Source: Chthoniobacterales bacterium
Lineage (GTDB): Bacteria > Verrucomicrobiota > Verrucomicrobiae > Chthoniobacterales > UBA10450
DNA length: 5,507 bases
Assembly: GCA_003244125.1 (NCBI GenBank)
Contig: QHBL01000217.1
Location: forward strand, 1 to 5,507
Reading direction: 5' to 3'
Under the pieces are notes generated by a model. It made no database searches and was not told the origin of the DNA. It saw only the letters and a list, made by a program, of their open reading frames with translations. The first letter of the stretch is position 1. Each line of letters starts with the position of its first letter. Positions 1 through 5,507 of the stretch are shown here, piece after piece. The position numbers and the translations under genes were made by a program.

Positions 1-76
1 CAGATGAACGCAGATTTCCACAGATAAGAAGAATCGAATCAACTCATCTGTGTTTCATCCGTGTGAATCTGTGGCT
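1..76. repeat. Degenerate intergenic inverted repeat with ATCTGTG/TTCATC words
   Basis: The left part (1-28) carries CAGATGAACGCAGAT and CCACAGAT. The right part (43-76) carries ATCTGTG, TTCATCCGTGTG and AATCTGTGG, which are imperfect reverse complements of the same words. The arms match only loosely, with shuffled word order, so this is a decayed repeat rather than a clean hairpin. Phrases of this kind recur between genes in Verrucomicrobiota and Planctomycetota genomes; that is recollection, not a search. There is no open reading frame of note in 1-132. The repeat lies downstream of the peptidase gene's stop codon. Confidence 0.55.
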
Positions 77-91
77 ATCAATTTCGTGACT

Positions 92-137
92 CGGCAGGCG
101 AGACGCCCGCCGGCCGTGACAGGCGGGGACGCCTATC
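92..137. repeat. Tandem GC-rich hairpins overlapping the 3' end of the peptidase gene
   Basis: Two stem-loops stand side by side. Hairpin A pairs 92-100 with 104-112 around an AGA loop, with one mismatch (A96/C108). Hairpin B pairs 118-125 with 130-137 around a GGGA loop, with one C/A mismatch that becomes a G-U wobble in the minus-strand transcript. Both share a GGCG-loop-CGCC core. Hairpin B contains the TAG stop codon (133-135 on the complement) of the minus-strand peptidase gene. The stems could slow or end transcription or protect the mRNA 3' end, but no T-run follows on the minus strand, so a canonical intrinsic terminator is not supported. They look like members of the same palindrome family found at 1563-1656 and 2375-2519. 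Confidence 0.6.
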
Positions 138-2274
138 TTCCACCGCACCACTGATCCACCCAGTCGTTCACCGTTTTGTACCAGAGCCGCGAGTTCTGCG
201 GCTTTAGCACCCAGTGACCTTCGTCGGGGAAGTAGAGCATCTTTGAGGGCACCTTCAGTTTCTGCAGCGTGGTGAAAAGCTGGAACCCTTCGCTCACATC
301 GAGCCGGTAATCGAGCTGGCCGTGCACGACCAGGGTTGGCGTTTTAAATTTGTCGGCAAAAAGGTGCGGCGAAAATTTGCGGTAAAGCTCGCGGTTCTTC
401 CACGGGGGACCGCCGAATTCCCATTCGTTGAACCACAGCTCTTCCGTCGTGCCGTAGGCTGACTCGCTATTGAACATGCCATCGTGGGACACGATGCATT
501 TGAAGCGATCGGTGTGGCCAAGGATCCAGTTGGCCATGTAACCGCCGTAGCTCGCGCCCAGCGCCGCCTCCCGCGTTTTGTCGATGAACGGATACGTCTT
601 CTCCGCGTAATCGAGTCCGCGCATGAGATCGACGAATGGCTTCCCGCCCCAATCGCGACTCACCGCATCGGTGAACGCCTGGCCGTAACCGGTCGAGCCA
701 TGCGGATTAATCATGACGACGACATAGCCGCTGGCCGCGAACAGCTCCGGATTCCACCGATAGCTCCAATCATTGCCCCACGCGCCCTGCGGCCCGCCGT
801 GGATGAGAAACTTGAGCGGATACTTCTTCGAGGCGTCGAAGCCGGGGGGTTTGATCATGAATCCCTGTACATCGGCGTTGTCCGCGCCTTTGAAGGTGAA
901 CGATTCCATCGGCTGCATATCGATCTGCGAGAGCAGCGCGTCGTTCGTGTGGGTGATAAACGCCGGCTGCGCGTTTTGTGGCACGTCAATGCTCGCGATT
1001 TCGTTAGGCGCGCTGATCGACTGGCGCGTGAAGAAGAGGCGATTGCCGGCGCCGAAGATCAGATCGTCCGCATGCAGTCTGGCCACTTCGGTTGGCTGCT
1101 GGCCGTGGGAGATGCGGTAGATCGGCGATTCGCCATGATCTTCCGCGCTGAAGTAGATACTCGTCGAATCCGGAGCCCAGGCGAAGCTGCTGAGTGATCG
1201 GTCGAATTGCGCCGTCGCATTTTCGTTGTGCCGCGATGCGCGCTCGTAAATGATCAACGATTGCTTATCGGACTCGAAACCTGCGCGGGCCTGTGAGCGC
1301 CAGGCGATGAATTTTCCGTCGGGCGAATAGAGTGGTGTCGAATCGCTGCCGGGGCTAGTCGAGATTTTCTCCGAGTCCGACTGGCCTTTGCCGGCGAAGA
1401 TCGGAACGATGAAAATTTCGTTGTTCGTGCTTGTGGCTTCGACCTCATCGATATTGCTGGCGTAGGCGAGCTCCTGGCCGTCGGGCGAGACGGCATACAT
1501 GTCCTGGCCGCCAAGATTAAACGGGGGAACATCGTGATCGCCCGGCGTAAGGTCCCGCGGCTGTAGCCGCTCGCCTGTGGCGAGCGCGGGGTTCGGCGTG
1601 CCACCTTCTGGAAGCTGCGAAGTCGCACCCGGCGCTCGCCAGAGGCCGGCGGCTACCGCTTCCGCGCTTACAGCGAACAAATGGCTGCGCTTGAATTCCG
1701 TGTACGCGTTCCAATGTCGATAGAGCAGCTTTGTGAAAACCTTCGCTTTCACTTTGCTTTTCTTCAGCTCTTCGTCGCGCTGCTTATTGCAGGCGTCGTC
1801 CGCGCAATCGGGATACACCGCGGAAACGAAAACGATGTTCTTGCCGTCACCGCTCCAGATACCGCCGTCCGCGCCAGTCGAAATGTTCGTCACCTGATGC
1901 GGCTGCCCAATGAGCGCACCGCGCTCGGAATCGAAATCGCACTTCCAGATTTGTGTCGGATCGGTCGCTTTCGACGTCCAGATCAGGCGTTTGCCATCGG
2001 GTGAAAACCGCGGCCGCTCCTCGCCGTTTGGCGTTTCATTCAAGCGGCGCGATTCACCGCCTTGCGCGGGCACAATCCACAAATGCGACGTCTTCGTATT
2101 CGCATCGAGATCGACATCTTCGCAATCGAATACGACCCATTTGCCGTCCGGCGAAGGCTGCGGCGCCCCGACTCGTTTGAGCTTCATCATGTCCTCGAAG
2201 GTGAAAGGATGTTTGGTCTGGGCCGGCGCGACCCCAGCCAGGCAAACGACTGCGAGAATGGTGAGTTTCTTCAT
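133..2274 (-). CDS. Secreted S9-family serine peptidase (dipeptidyl/acylaminoacyl-peptidase type)
   Basis: This 713-residue protein most likely cleaves dipeptides or blocked N-terminal residues from short peptides outside the cytoplasm. Residues 1-18 form a signal peptide: two lysines, a hydrophobic core, then APA before a probable cut at Q19. The N-terminal half is a beta-propeller with repeated S-P-D-G-type blade motifs (for example QPSPDGKWVVFD, RFSPDGKRLIW, YAVSPDGQELAYAS, LYSPDGKFIAW). The C-terminal 220 or so residues are an alpha/beta hydrolase with HGGP, the nucleophile motif GASYGG (Ser575), HGQLDYR (Asp655) and DEGH (His687), so the triad is complete. The HGxxDYR...EGFxLFxxLQ region resembles DPP5-like enzymes; the exact specificity is inference. 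Residues 207-237 are encoded by a palindromic element (1563-1656) and look like an insertion in a propeller loop. The ATG at 2274 fits the signal peptide but has no clear Shine-Dalgarno sequence. The gene is divergent from the oxidoreductase. Confidence 0.93.
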   Translation of the reverse strand: MKKLTILAVVCLAGVAPAQTKHPFTFEDMMKLKRVGAPQPSPDGKWVVFDCEDVDLDANTKTSHLWIVPAQGGESRRLNETPNGEERPRFSPDGKRLIWTSKATDPTQIWKCDFDSERGALIGQPHQVTNISTGADGGIWSGDGKNIVFVSAVYPDCADDACNKQRDEELKKSKVKAKVFTKLLYRHWNAYTEFKRSHLFAVSAEAVAAGLWRAPGATSQLPEGGTPNPALATGERLQPRDLTPGDHDVPPFNLGGQDMYAVSPDGQELAYASNIDEVEATSTNNEIFIVPIFAGKGQSDSEKISTSPGSDSTPLYSPDGKFIAWRSQARAGFESDKQSLIIYERASRHNENATAQFDRSLSSFAWAPDSTSIYFSAEDHGESPIYRISHGQQPTEVARLHADDLIFGAGNRLFFTRQSISAPNEIASIDVPQNAQPAFITHTNDALLSQIDMQPMESFTFKGADNADVQGFMIKPPGFDASKKYPLKFLIHGGPQGAWGNDWSYRWNPELFAASGYVVVMINPHGSTGYGQAFTDAVSRDWGGKPFVDLMRGLDYAEKTYPFIDKTREAALGASYGGYMANWILGHTDRFKCIVSHDGMFNSESAYGTTEELWFNEWEFGGPPWKNRELYRKFSPHLFADKFKTPTLVVHGQLDYRLDVSEGFQLFTTLQKLKVPSKMLYFPDEGHWVLKPQNSRLWYKTVNDWVDQWCGGR
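1563..1656. repeat. 94-bp palindromic element inserted in frame in the peptidase coding sequence
   Basis: Arms 1563-1587 and 1632-1656 are reverse complements at 22 of 25 positions. The match continues inward to 1595 and 1624, giving 33-base arms with five mismatches around a 28-base centre. Each arm is also a smaller hairpin. The left arm pairs CGCTCGCC (1568-1575) with GGCGAGCG (1579-1586) around TGT. The right arm is the decayed partner, 1633-1640 with 1644-1651 around AGA. Read on the minus strand, the element encodes residues 207-237 plus the first base of codon 238, with no stop. The flanks read VSAE before it and PRDLTPG after it, which would join naturally as SAE-(G/x)-PRDLTPG in a propeller protein. 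This resembles the in-frame palindromic elements known from Rickettsia genes; homology to those is not claimed. Confidence 0.8.
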
Positions 2275-2291
2275 CGGTAATGTGAACTGGA

Positions 2292-2332
2292 CAGGATTAA
2301 CGGGATTAACAGGAAGAGAAGGAGAAATCCTG
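2292..2332. repeat. Short GGATTAAC direct repeat with inverted CAGGATT/AATCCTG ends
   Basis: GGATTAAC occurs at 2294-2301 and 2303-2310, a nine-base period. CAGGATT (2292-2298) is matched in reverse complement by AATCCTG (2326-2332). The segment sits 18 bases upstream of the peptidase start codon, in the region that would be its leader, where a ribosome-binding site is not evident. Similar phrases are frequent between genes in Verrucomicrobiota as far as I recall. It may be a simple decayed repeat with no function. Confidence 0.5.
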
Positions 2333-2374
2333 CAGAATCACCGCACCGTATGCGATCTGTCATCGGCGTCGCCA

Positions 2375-2519
2375 TAGATTCCGGGTAGCGCATACGTTCG
2401 CGTGCTGGCGAAAGCGTCCCGCTTTCGCGGACTTTGCTGACGCGAATGCCACCTAACGAAAGATTGTTTTGGCGAGACGCCAAAACCAGCACGCGAGACG
2501 CGTGCGCTACCCGAATCTA
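2375..2519. repeat. 145-bp nested inverted-repeat element in the divergent intergenic region
   Basis: Outer arms 2375-2408 and 2486-2519 are reverse complements over about 34 bases with only a few differences, and share TAGATTC, GGGTAGCGCA and TCGCGTGCTGG. Between them are two perfect hairpins. The first pairs GCGAAAGCG (2408-2416) with CGCTTTCGC (2420-2428) around TCC. The second pairs GTTTTGGCG (2466-2474) with CGCCAAAAC (2478-2486) around AGA. The right outer arm is also a hairpin, GCACGCG (2489-2495) with CGCGTGC (2499-2505) around AGA; the left arm is a decayed copy of it. The whole could fold as a cruciform or multi-branched RNA. No coding potential is convincing. It fills much of the 277-bp space between the two divergent genes, so it probably overlaps or adjoins their promoters. 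No -35/-10 pair could be picked with confidence. It is either a small non-autonomous mobile element (REPIN/MITE-like) or a structured regulatory element. Confidence 0.75.
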
Positions 2520-2539
2520 CTCGCGACCGCGGGTGAGCT

Positions 2540-2543
2540 GGAG
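2540..2543 (+). promoter_or_regulatory. Shine-Dalgarno-like GGAG for the oxidoreductase gene
   Basis: GGAG ends eight bases before the GTG at 2552 and fourteen before the ATG at 2558, which favours the GTG start on spacing. The ATG at 2550-2552 is out of frame and opens a four-codon reading frame ending with TGA at 2559-2561, which overlaps the in-frame ATG at 2558. All candidate starts leave the Tat signal intact. Confidence 0.45.
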
Positions 2544-2551
2544 CGCGAAAT

Positions 2552-3784
2552 GTGTGCATGAGCATGGATCTCTCAGTGGCAGCTTGGGACCGGCGGGGAT
2601 TCATCTCGCGAGCTTCGCGCGGGATAGTGGCGGCGACGTTCGCGCCACAGTTGGTGCGGTTGGCCGCAGCCCAGGAGCCGGGCGGTTCGCCTGAAGCCAA
2701 GCCGCAAAGTGCCGCGGCGGGCGAGCCTTTGCCCGGTGACAAACGGATCGGTTTCGCGCTGGTTGGTCTCGGCCGTTTGAGCCAGGGCCAAATCATCTCG
2801 GCGTTTCGCGTTTCAAAAAAAGCCAAACTCACTGCGCTGGTCAGTGGCGACACGGCGAAGGCGCAGCAGCTCGCACAGGAAAACGGGCTGCCGGCAGATG
2901 CGGTTTACGATTACAAAAACTTCGACCGCATCCGCGATAACAAGGACGTGCAGGCCGTTTACATCGTGCTGCCGAACTCGATGCACGGCGAGTTTACCGA
3001 GCGTGCGGCGCGGGCGGGCAAGCATGTTCTTTGCGAGAAGCCGATGGAAGTGACCGCGATGAAATGCCAGCAGATGATCGACGCCTGCCGAAAGGCGAAG
3101 GTGAAATTGATGATCGCGTATCGGGTGCAATACGAGCCGATGAATCGCGCGATGCAGCGGCTGGTGCGTGAGAAAACTTTCGGGCCGGTGAAATACATCG
3201 AGTCGGTTTTCAGCGGCCGGTTGGATCAGTGGCAATGGCGCTTGAGCAAAGCGCTTTCCGGCAGCGGCGCCGTCGGCGACCTCGGCATCTATTGCATCAA
3301 TACGATCCGGTTTCTGTTAGGCGAAGAACCGGTGGAAGTGTTCGCCCGCGCCTTCCGCCGGCCGGGCCATCCGCTTTTCAAAGAAGTGGACGCAACGGTA
3401 ATCTGGCAGATGCGATTTCCGAGCGGAGTGCTGAGCAATTGCATGTGCAGCTTCGACGCCCATGACACGAACTCCTACCGCATCCTATCCGAGCGCGCCA
3501 CTTTTGGGATGGAGCCGTCGTTCCACTATCGCGGGCTGAAAATGTTCGCCAATCCTAACGAGCCGCAGTTGCCGCAGATTGGGCAGTCGGATCAGTTCGC
3601 GACCGAGCTCGATCACATGGCCGATTGCGTTCTGAACGATCGGCAACCCTACACACCTGGCGAAGAAGGCTTGCAGGACCAGCGCATTATTGAAGCGATC
3701 TTCGAGAGCGCGCGCACCAGTCGCGCGGTGACTTTACCGCGGTTCGATAAACCAGACGCGTTTCGCGGATCCGCGCCGGCGTAG
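2552..3784 (+). CDS. Tat-exported Gfo/Idh/MocA oxidoreductase, glucose-fructose oxidoreductase-like
   Basis: This 410-residue NAD(P)-dependent sugar oxidoreductase is probably periplasmic. The N-terminus has a twin-arginine signal (DRRGFIS, Arg14-Arg15, then a mildly hydrophobic stretch and AAA before Q41). A Pro/Gly/Ala-rich linker follows, like the N-terminal arm of Zymomonas glucose-fructose oxidoreductase. The Rossmann motif VGLGRLSQG lies near residues 71-79, followed by ALVSG at the end of the second strand. The CEKPM motif supplies catalytic Lys163, and DLGIY supplies Asp243 and Tyr247. WQMRF, LDHMADC and [11 protein letters not shown] also fit this subgroup. Resemblance to the Zymomonas enzyme is strong from memory along the whole length; whether it oxidises glucose, reduces fructose or uses another sugar cannot be told. 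Start candidates are GTG 2552 (best GGAG spacing), ATG 2558 and ATG 2564. The next gene begins 38 bases downstream, so co-transcription is likely. Confidence 0.92.
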   Translation: MCMSMDLSVAAWDRRGFISRASRGIVAATFAPQLVRLAAAQEPGGSPEAKPQSAAAGEPLPGDKRIGFALVGLGRLSQGQIISAFRVSKKAKLTALVSGDTAKAQQLAQENGLPADAVYDYKNFDRIRDNKDVQAVYIVLPNSMHGEFTERAARAGKHVLCEKPMEVTAMKCQQMIDACRKAKVKLMIAYRVQYEPMNRAMQRLVREKTFGPVKYIESVFSGRLDQWQWRLSKALSGSGAVGDLGIYCINTIRFLLGEEPVEVFARAFRRPGHPLFKEVDATVIWQMRFPSGVLSNCMCSFDAHDTNSYRILSERATFGMEPSFHYRGLKMFANPNEPQLPQIGQSDQFATELDHMADCVLNDRQPYTPGEEGLQDQRIIEAIFESARTSRAVTLPRFDKPDAFRGSAPA

Positions 3785-3822
3785 CTCTCCCGGCCCATCG
3801 CGCTGTTCAACCCCGGAACCGA

Positions 3823-4344
3823 ATGTTACAAGACGCAGCCATGAAGGAACACGCGCTCGAAGTGCAGGTCGGGCGGAGGATTTATCTGATTCGGGGCGAG
3901 AAGGTGATGCTGGCGTCCGACCTAGCGGAGCTGTACGGCGTTCGGACGAGTTCCCTGAATCAAGCTGTAAGGCGAAACAGGCGGCGTTTCCCGGCGGATT
4001 TCATGTTTCAGCTAACGACAAGAGAATGGGACCGTTTGAAGTCACATTTTGTGACTTCAAAGCGCGGCGGAGTCCGCCGCGCTCTTCCGTATGCGTTTAC
4101 TGAACAGGGCGTCGCAATGTTGTCGAGTGTCCTTACCAGCGACAGAGCTGCTGACGTAAATATCGCCATCATGCGCGCATTCGTGCGTTTGCGCGAGATG
4201 TTGCTGACGAACGCGGAGCTCGCGCGTAAGCTGAACGAGCTGGAGCAGAAATACGATGCGCAATTCAAGATCGTGTTCGATGCCATTCGCGAACTGATGA
4301 TCCCGCCCGAACCGCCGAAGCGACGCATCGGATTCCATTCGTGA
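3823..4344 (+). CDS. ORF6N-domain protein (putative DNA-binding, phage-type)
   Basis: This 173-residue protein carries an ORF6N domain (about residues 15-115), a module of phage and bacterial proteins often paired with KilA-N and thought to bind DNA. Family signatures are [40 protein letters not shown] and [16 protein letters not shown]. Position 31 is Ala in MLASDLA where the family usually has Asp (MLDSDLA). Residues 127-159 form a charged helix that probably coils, and the tail is Pro- and Arg-rich. Length is ordinary for the family. Start is ATG 3823, with a weak GGAA four bases upstream; ATG 3841 (MKEHALEV) is equally possible. The gene lies between metabolic and transport genes and ends in a GTGA overlap with the next gene. 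Its coding sequence contains two adjacent perfect palindromes (4035-4083). No integrase or phage gene is beside it. Its cellular target is unknown. Confidence 0.88.
   Translation: MLQDAAMKEHALEVQVGRRIYLIRGEKVMLASDLAELYGVRTSSLNQAVRRNRRRFPADFMFQLTTREWDRLKSHFVTSKRGGVRRALPYAFTEQGVAMLSSVLTSDRAADVNIAIMRAFVRLREMLLTNAELARKLNELEQKYDAQFKIVFDAIRELMIPPEPPKRRIGFHS
4035..4061. repeat. Perfect 12-bp inverted repeat inside the ORF6N gene
   Basis: TTTGAAGTCACA (4035-4046) is followed by a TTT spacer and its exact reverse complement TGTGACTTCAAA (4050-4061). It encodes the LKSHFVTSK stretch of the ORF6N domain, which is of normal length, so this is not an insertion. It could be an operator bound by the gene's own product or an mRNA hairpin; neither is shown. 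Confidence 0.75.
4061..4083. repeat. Perfect 11-bp GC-rich palindrome adjoining the first
   Basis: AGCGCGGCGGA (4061-4071) and TCCGCCGCGCT (4073-4083) are exact reverse complements around a single G. It shares base 4061 with the end of the preceding inverted repeat. It encodes the K-R-G-G-V-R-R-A part of the domain. As a hairpin it would have an AGT loop and a stem of about ten GC-rich pairs. Confidence 0.75.
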
Positions 4345-5480
4345 GAGGTCACGCAGAAGAGCCACAAGACGAACGTCGCGGCTTCAACTACCGCGATGGC
4401 CGCCGCCTGCTCATCCTCGTAGTCCTACTCATAGTGACGTGGATGTTGTTGCGCGCGCTGGTGCCGGTGCTGCTGCTCTTCGGCATCGTCATTTTGCTAG
4501 CGATGGTTTTAAACCCGCTCGTGGTAAAGCTGGAGCGGCGTCGCGTGCCGCGCGGACTCGGCGTGGCGCTTGTGCTCATCGCGCTCGCCGCCGTTCTCGT
4601 GCTCGTCGTGGCGGTGGCGGTGCCGACGTTCGCCGATCAGCTGCAACTGCTCATCCGGCGCGCGCCTGGTGCCTGGCAGGGCATTCGCGGGCGAATGGCC
4701 GAATTCACGCAGCGCTATCCGGCATTGCAAAATGCCTTGCCCCAAGCGGACCAGATCGCGACGACAGTGGGGAACCAGGCCGGCGCAATGGCCAATGTGC
4801 TGTTGCGTTCCACCATCGGCATCGTCGGCGGCGTTTTCATTTTCGTTTTTGCCCTCCTGCTCTTGATTTTCGTGCTGGCAAATCCGCAGCCGCTCGTCGT
4901 CGGATATCTCGCCATCGTTCCAGAACGCCACCGCAACAAAGCGCGGCGGACGCTTATCCGCATGATGGAGCAGATGACGGCGTGGGCGCGCGGCGTTGCG
5001 ATCAACGGCGTGATTACGGGCGCATCCACTGGGATTTTGCTGTGGGCGGTGGGCGTGCAGCCGGCGTTCGTCTTCGGCGTACTGGCCTTTTTCGGTGAAT
5101 TCCTTCCGAACATCGGACCGGTCCTGGTGGCATTTCCGGTGCTCTTCGTCGCGCTAAGCATCGGGGTGACGAAGTTCTGGCTGGCGCTCGCGGCCATTCT
5201 CTTCGTGCAACAGATCGAGGTAAATTTTCTCGTGCCCTACATCCTGGGCAAAGAGATGCGGCTTAATCCGGTGCTCATTTTGTTTTTTACCATCGCCATG
5301 GGCTGGCTCTTTGGTTTGGCTGGAGCGATTCTCGCTCTGCCGGCGGCCGCCTTGACCAAGATCGCCATCGAAGAGTTTTATCTGCGCCCGCGAGGCATCG
5401 AGTACCGGCCGCTGGAACGCGAAGCGCAGCGCATCGTGCGCAACGAATCAGCGCATGACACAATCGAGCCGCCGAACTGA
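4341..5480 (+). CDS. AI-2E family (PerM/TqsA-like) membrane transporter
   Basis: This 379-residue inner-membrane protein belongs to the AI-2E/UPF0118 family. Members include an autoinducer-2 exporter and ion antiporters, so the substrate here cannot be assigned. Hydrophobic segments lie near residues 23-57 (two close helices), 72-95, 155-180, 215-238, 240-275 (split by a polar turn), 276-292 and 308-340. A soluble amphipathic stretch lies at about 96-150. Family motifs are [19 protein letters not shown] (58-75), [10 protein letters not shown] (251-260) and [17 protein letters not shown] (290-306) followed by LNPVLIL. Length is normal for the family. The GTG start at 4341 overlaps the TGA of the ORF6N gene as GTGA, suggesting translational coupling; no strong Shine-Dalgarno sequence is seen. 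The next in-frame ATG (4443) lies inside the first membrane helix and is unlikely. The stop is TGA 5478-5480, with 27 bases left in the window. Confidence 0.93.
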   Translation: MRGHAEEPQDERRGFNYRDGRRLLILVVLLIVTWMLLRALVPVLLLFGIVILLAMVLNPLVVKLERRRVPRGLGVALVLIALAAVLVLVVAVAVPTFADQLQLLIRRAPGAWQGIRGRMAEFTQRYPALQNALPQADQIATTVGNQAGAMANVLLRSTIGIVGGVFIFVFALLLLIFVLANPQPLVVGYLAIVPERHRNKARRTLIRMMEQMTAWARGVAINGVITGASTGILLWAVGVQPAFVFGVLAFFGEFLPNIGPVLVAFPVLFVALSIGVTKFWLALAAILFVQQIEVNFLVPYILGKEMRLNPVLILFFTIAMGWLFGLAGAILALPAAALTKIAIEEFYLRPRGIEYRPLEREAQRIVRNESAHDTIEPPN

Positions 5481-5507
5481 GCGCGTTCTGGCGTCTTGAG
5501 GTTTTTT

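Noticed and set aside
1..137. CRISPR array
   Set aside because: The repeated words are few, degenerate and in both orientations, without regular spacers; no cas gene is present.
484..1197. A 237-codon plus-strand open frame antisense to the peptidase
   Set aside because: It lies wholly opposite the triad-bearing part of a clearly real gene. Its protein is Arg-rich with no recognisable domain, as expected from GC-rich antisense codons.
1485..1493. Another GGCGAGACG core inside the peptidase gene
   Set aside because: It arises from ordinary codons of a V-S-P-D-G propeller motif and has no pairing arms around it.
2340..2372. Minus-strand promoter for the peptidase (ATGACA-like box)
   Set aside because: No acceptable -10 box lies at the right distance, and the match to consensus is poor.
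2338..2853. A minus-strand 171-codon frame across the intergenic region and oxidoreductase start
   Set aside because: It runs through the palindromic element and antisense to the Tat signal. It has low-complexity composition and no known motif.
4439..5098. A 219-codon plus-strand frame overlapping the AI-2E gene
   Set aside because: It is a shifted frame of the transporter gene, rich in Arg, Ala and Gly, without family motifs.
5481..5507. Possible intrinsic terminator after the transporter gene
   Set aside because: There is a run of six T at the window edge, but the preceding bases give only a weak five-pair stem with a bulge. The sequence is cut off, so it cannot be judged.

Overview
The window is GC-rich bacterial chromosomal DNA with four protein-coding genes. 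The organism is probably a soil or aquatic member of Verrucomicrobiota or a related PVC lineage. That is an inference from the style of the intergenic repeats (ATCTGTG/TTCATC words, GGATTAAC words, GCGAGACGC hairpins), the Tat-exported glucose-fructose-oxidoreductase-like protein and the ORF6N gene. No rRNA or marker gene is present to prove it.

Layout. Positions 1-132 are intergenic and full of repeats. Positions 133-2274 (minus strand) encode a secreted S9-family prolyl-oligopeptidase-type serine peptidase. It has a signal peptide, a beta-propeller and a C-terminal alpha/beta hydrolase domain with a complete catalytic triad. Positions 2275-2551 form a divergent intergenic region containing a short GGATTAAC repeat and a 145-bp nested inverted-repeat element. 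A plus-strand run follows: a Tat-signal Gfo/Idh/MocA oxidoreductase (2552-3784), an ORF6N-domain DNA-binding-type protein (3823-4344) and an AI-2E/PerM-family membrane protein (4341-5480). The last two overlap by four bases (GTGA). The window ends 27 bases after the membrane-protein gene.

How the genes relate. The peptidase and the oxidoreductase both look exported and could act on peptides and sugars in the periplasm, but nothing shows a shared pathway. The ORF6N and AI-2E genes are probably translationally coupled. The 38-bp gap after the oxidoreductase suggests the three plus-strand genes are co-transcribed.

The most interesting content is the palindromic DNA in and around the peptidase gene. 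A 94-bp inverted repeat lies in frame inside its coding sequence and encodes about 31 residues of the propeller domain. Two short hairpins follow and overlap its stop codon. A 145-bp element upstream is built from an outer inverted repeat whose arms are, or once were, hairpins, with two more perfect hairpins inside. Most of these hairpins have three-base loops (AGA, TCC or TGT on the plus strand), many share a GCG-loop-CGC core, and their stem sequences differ. This looks like one family of small palindromic elements. Two further perfect palindromes lie back to back inside the ORF6N gene.
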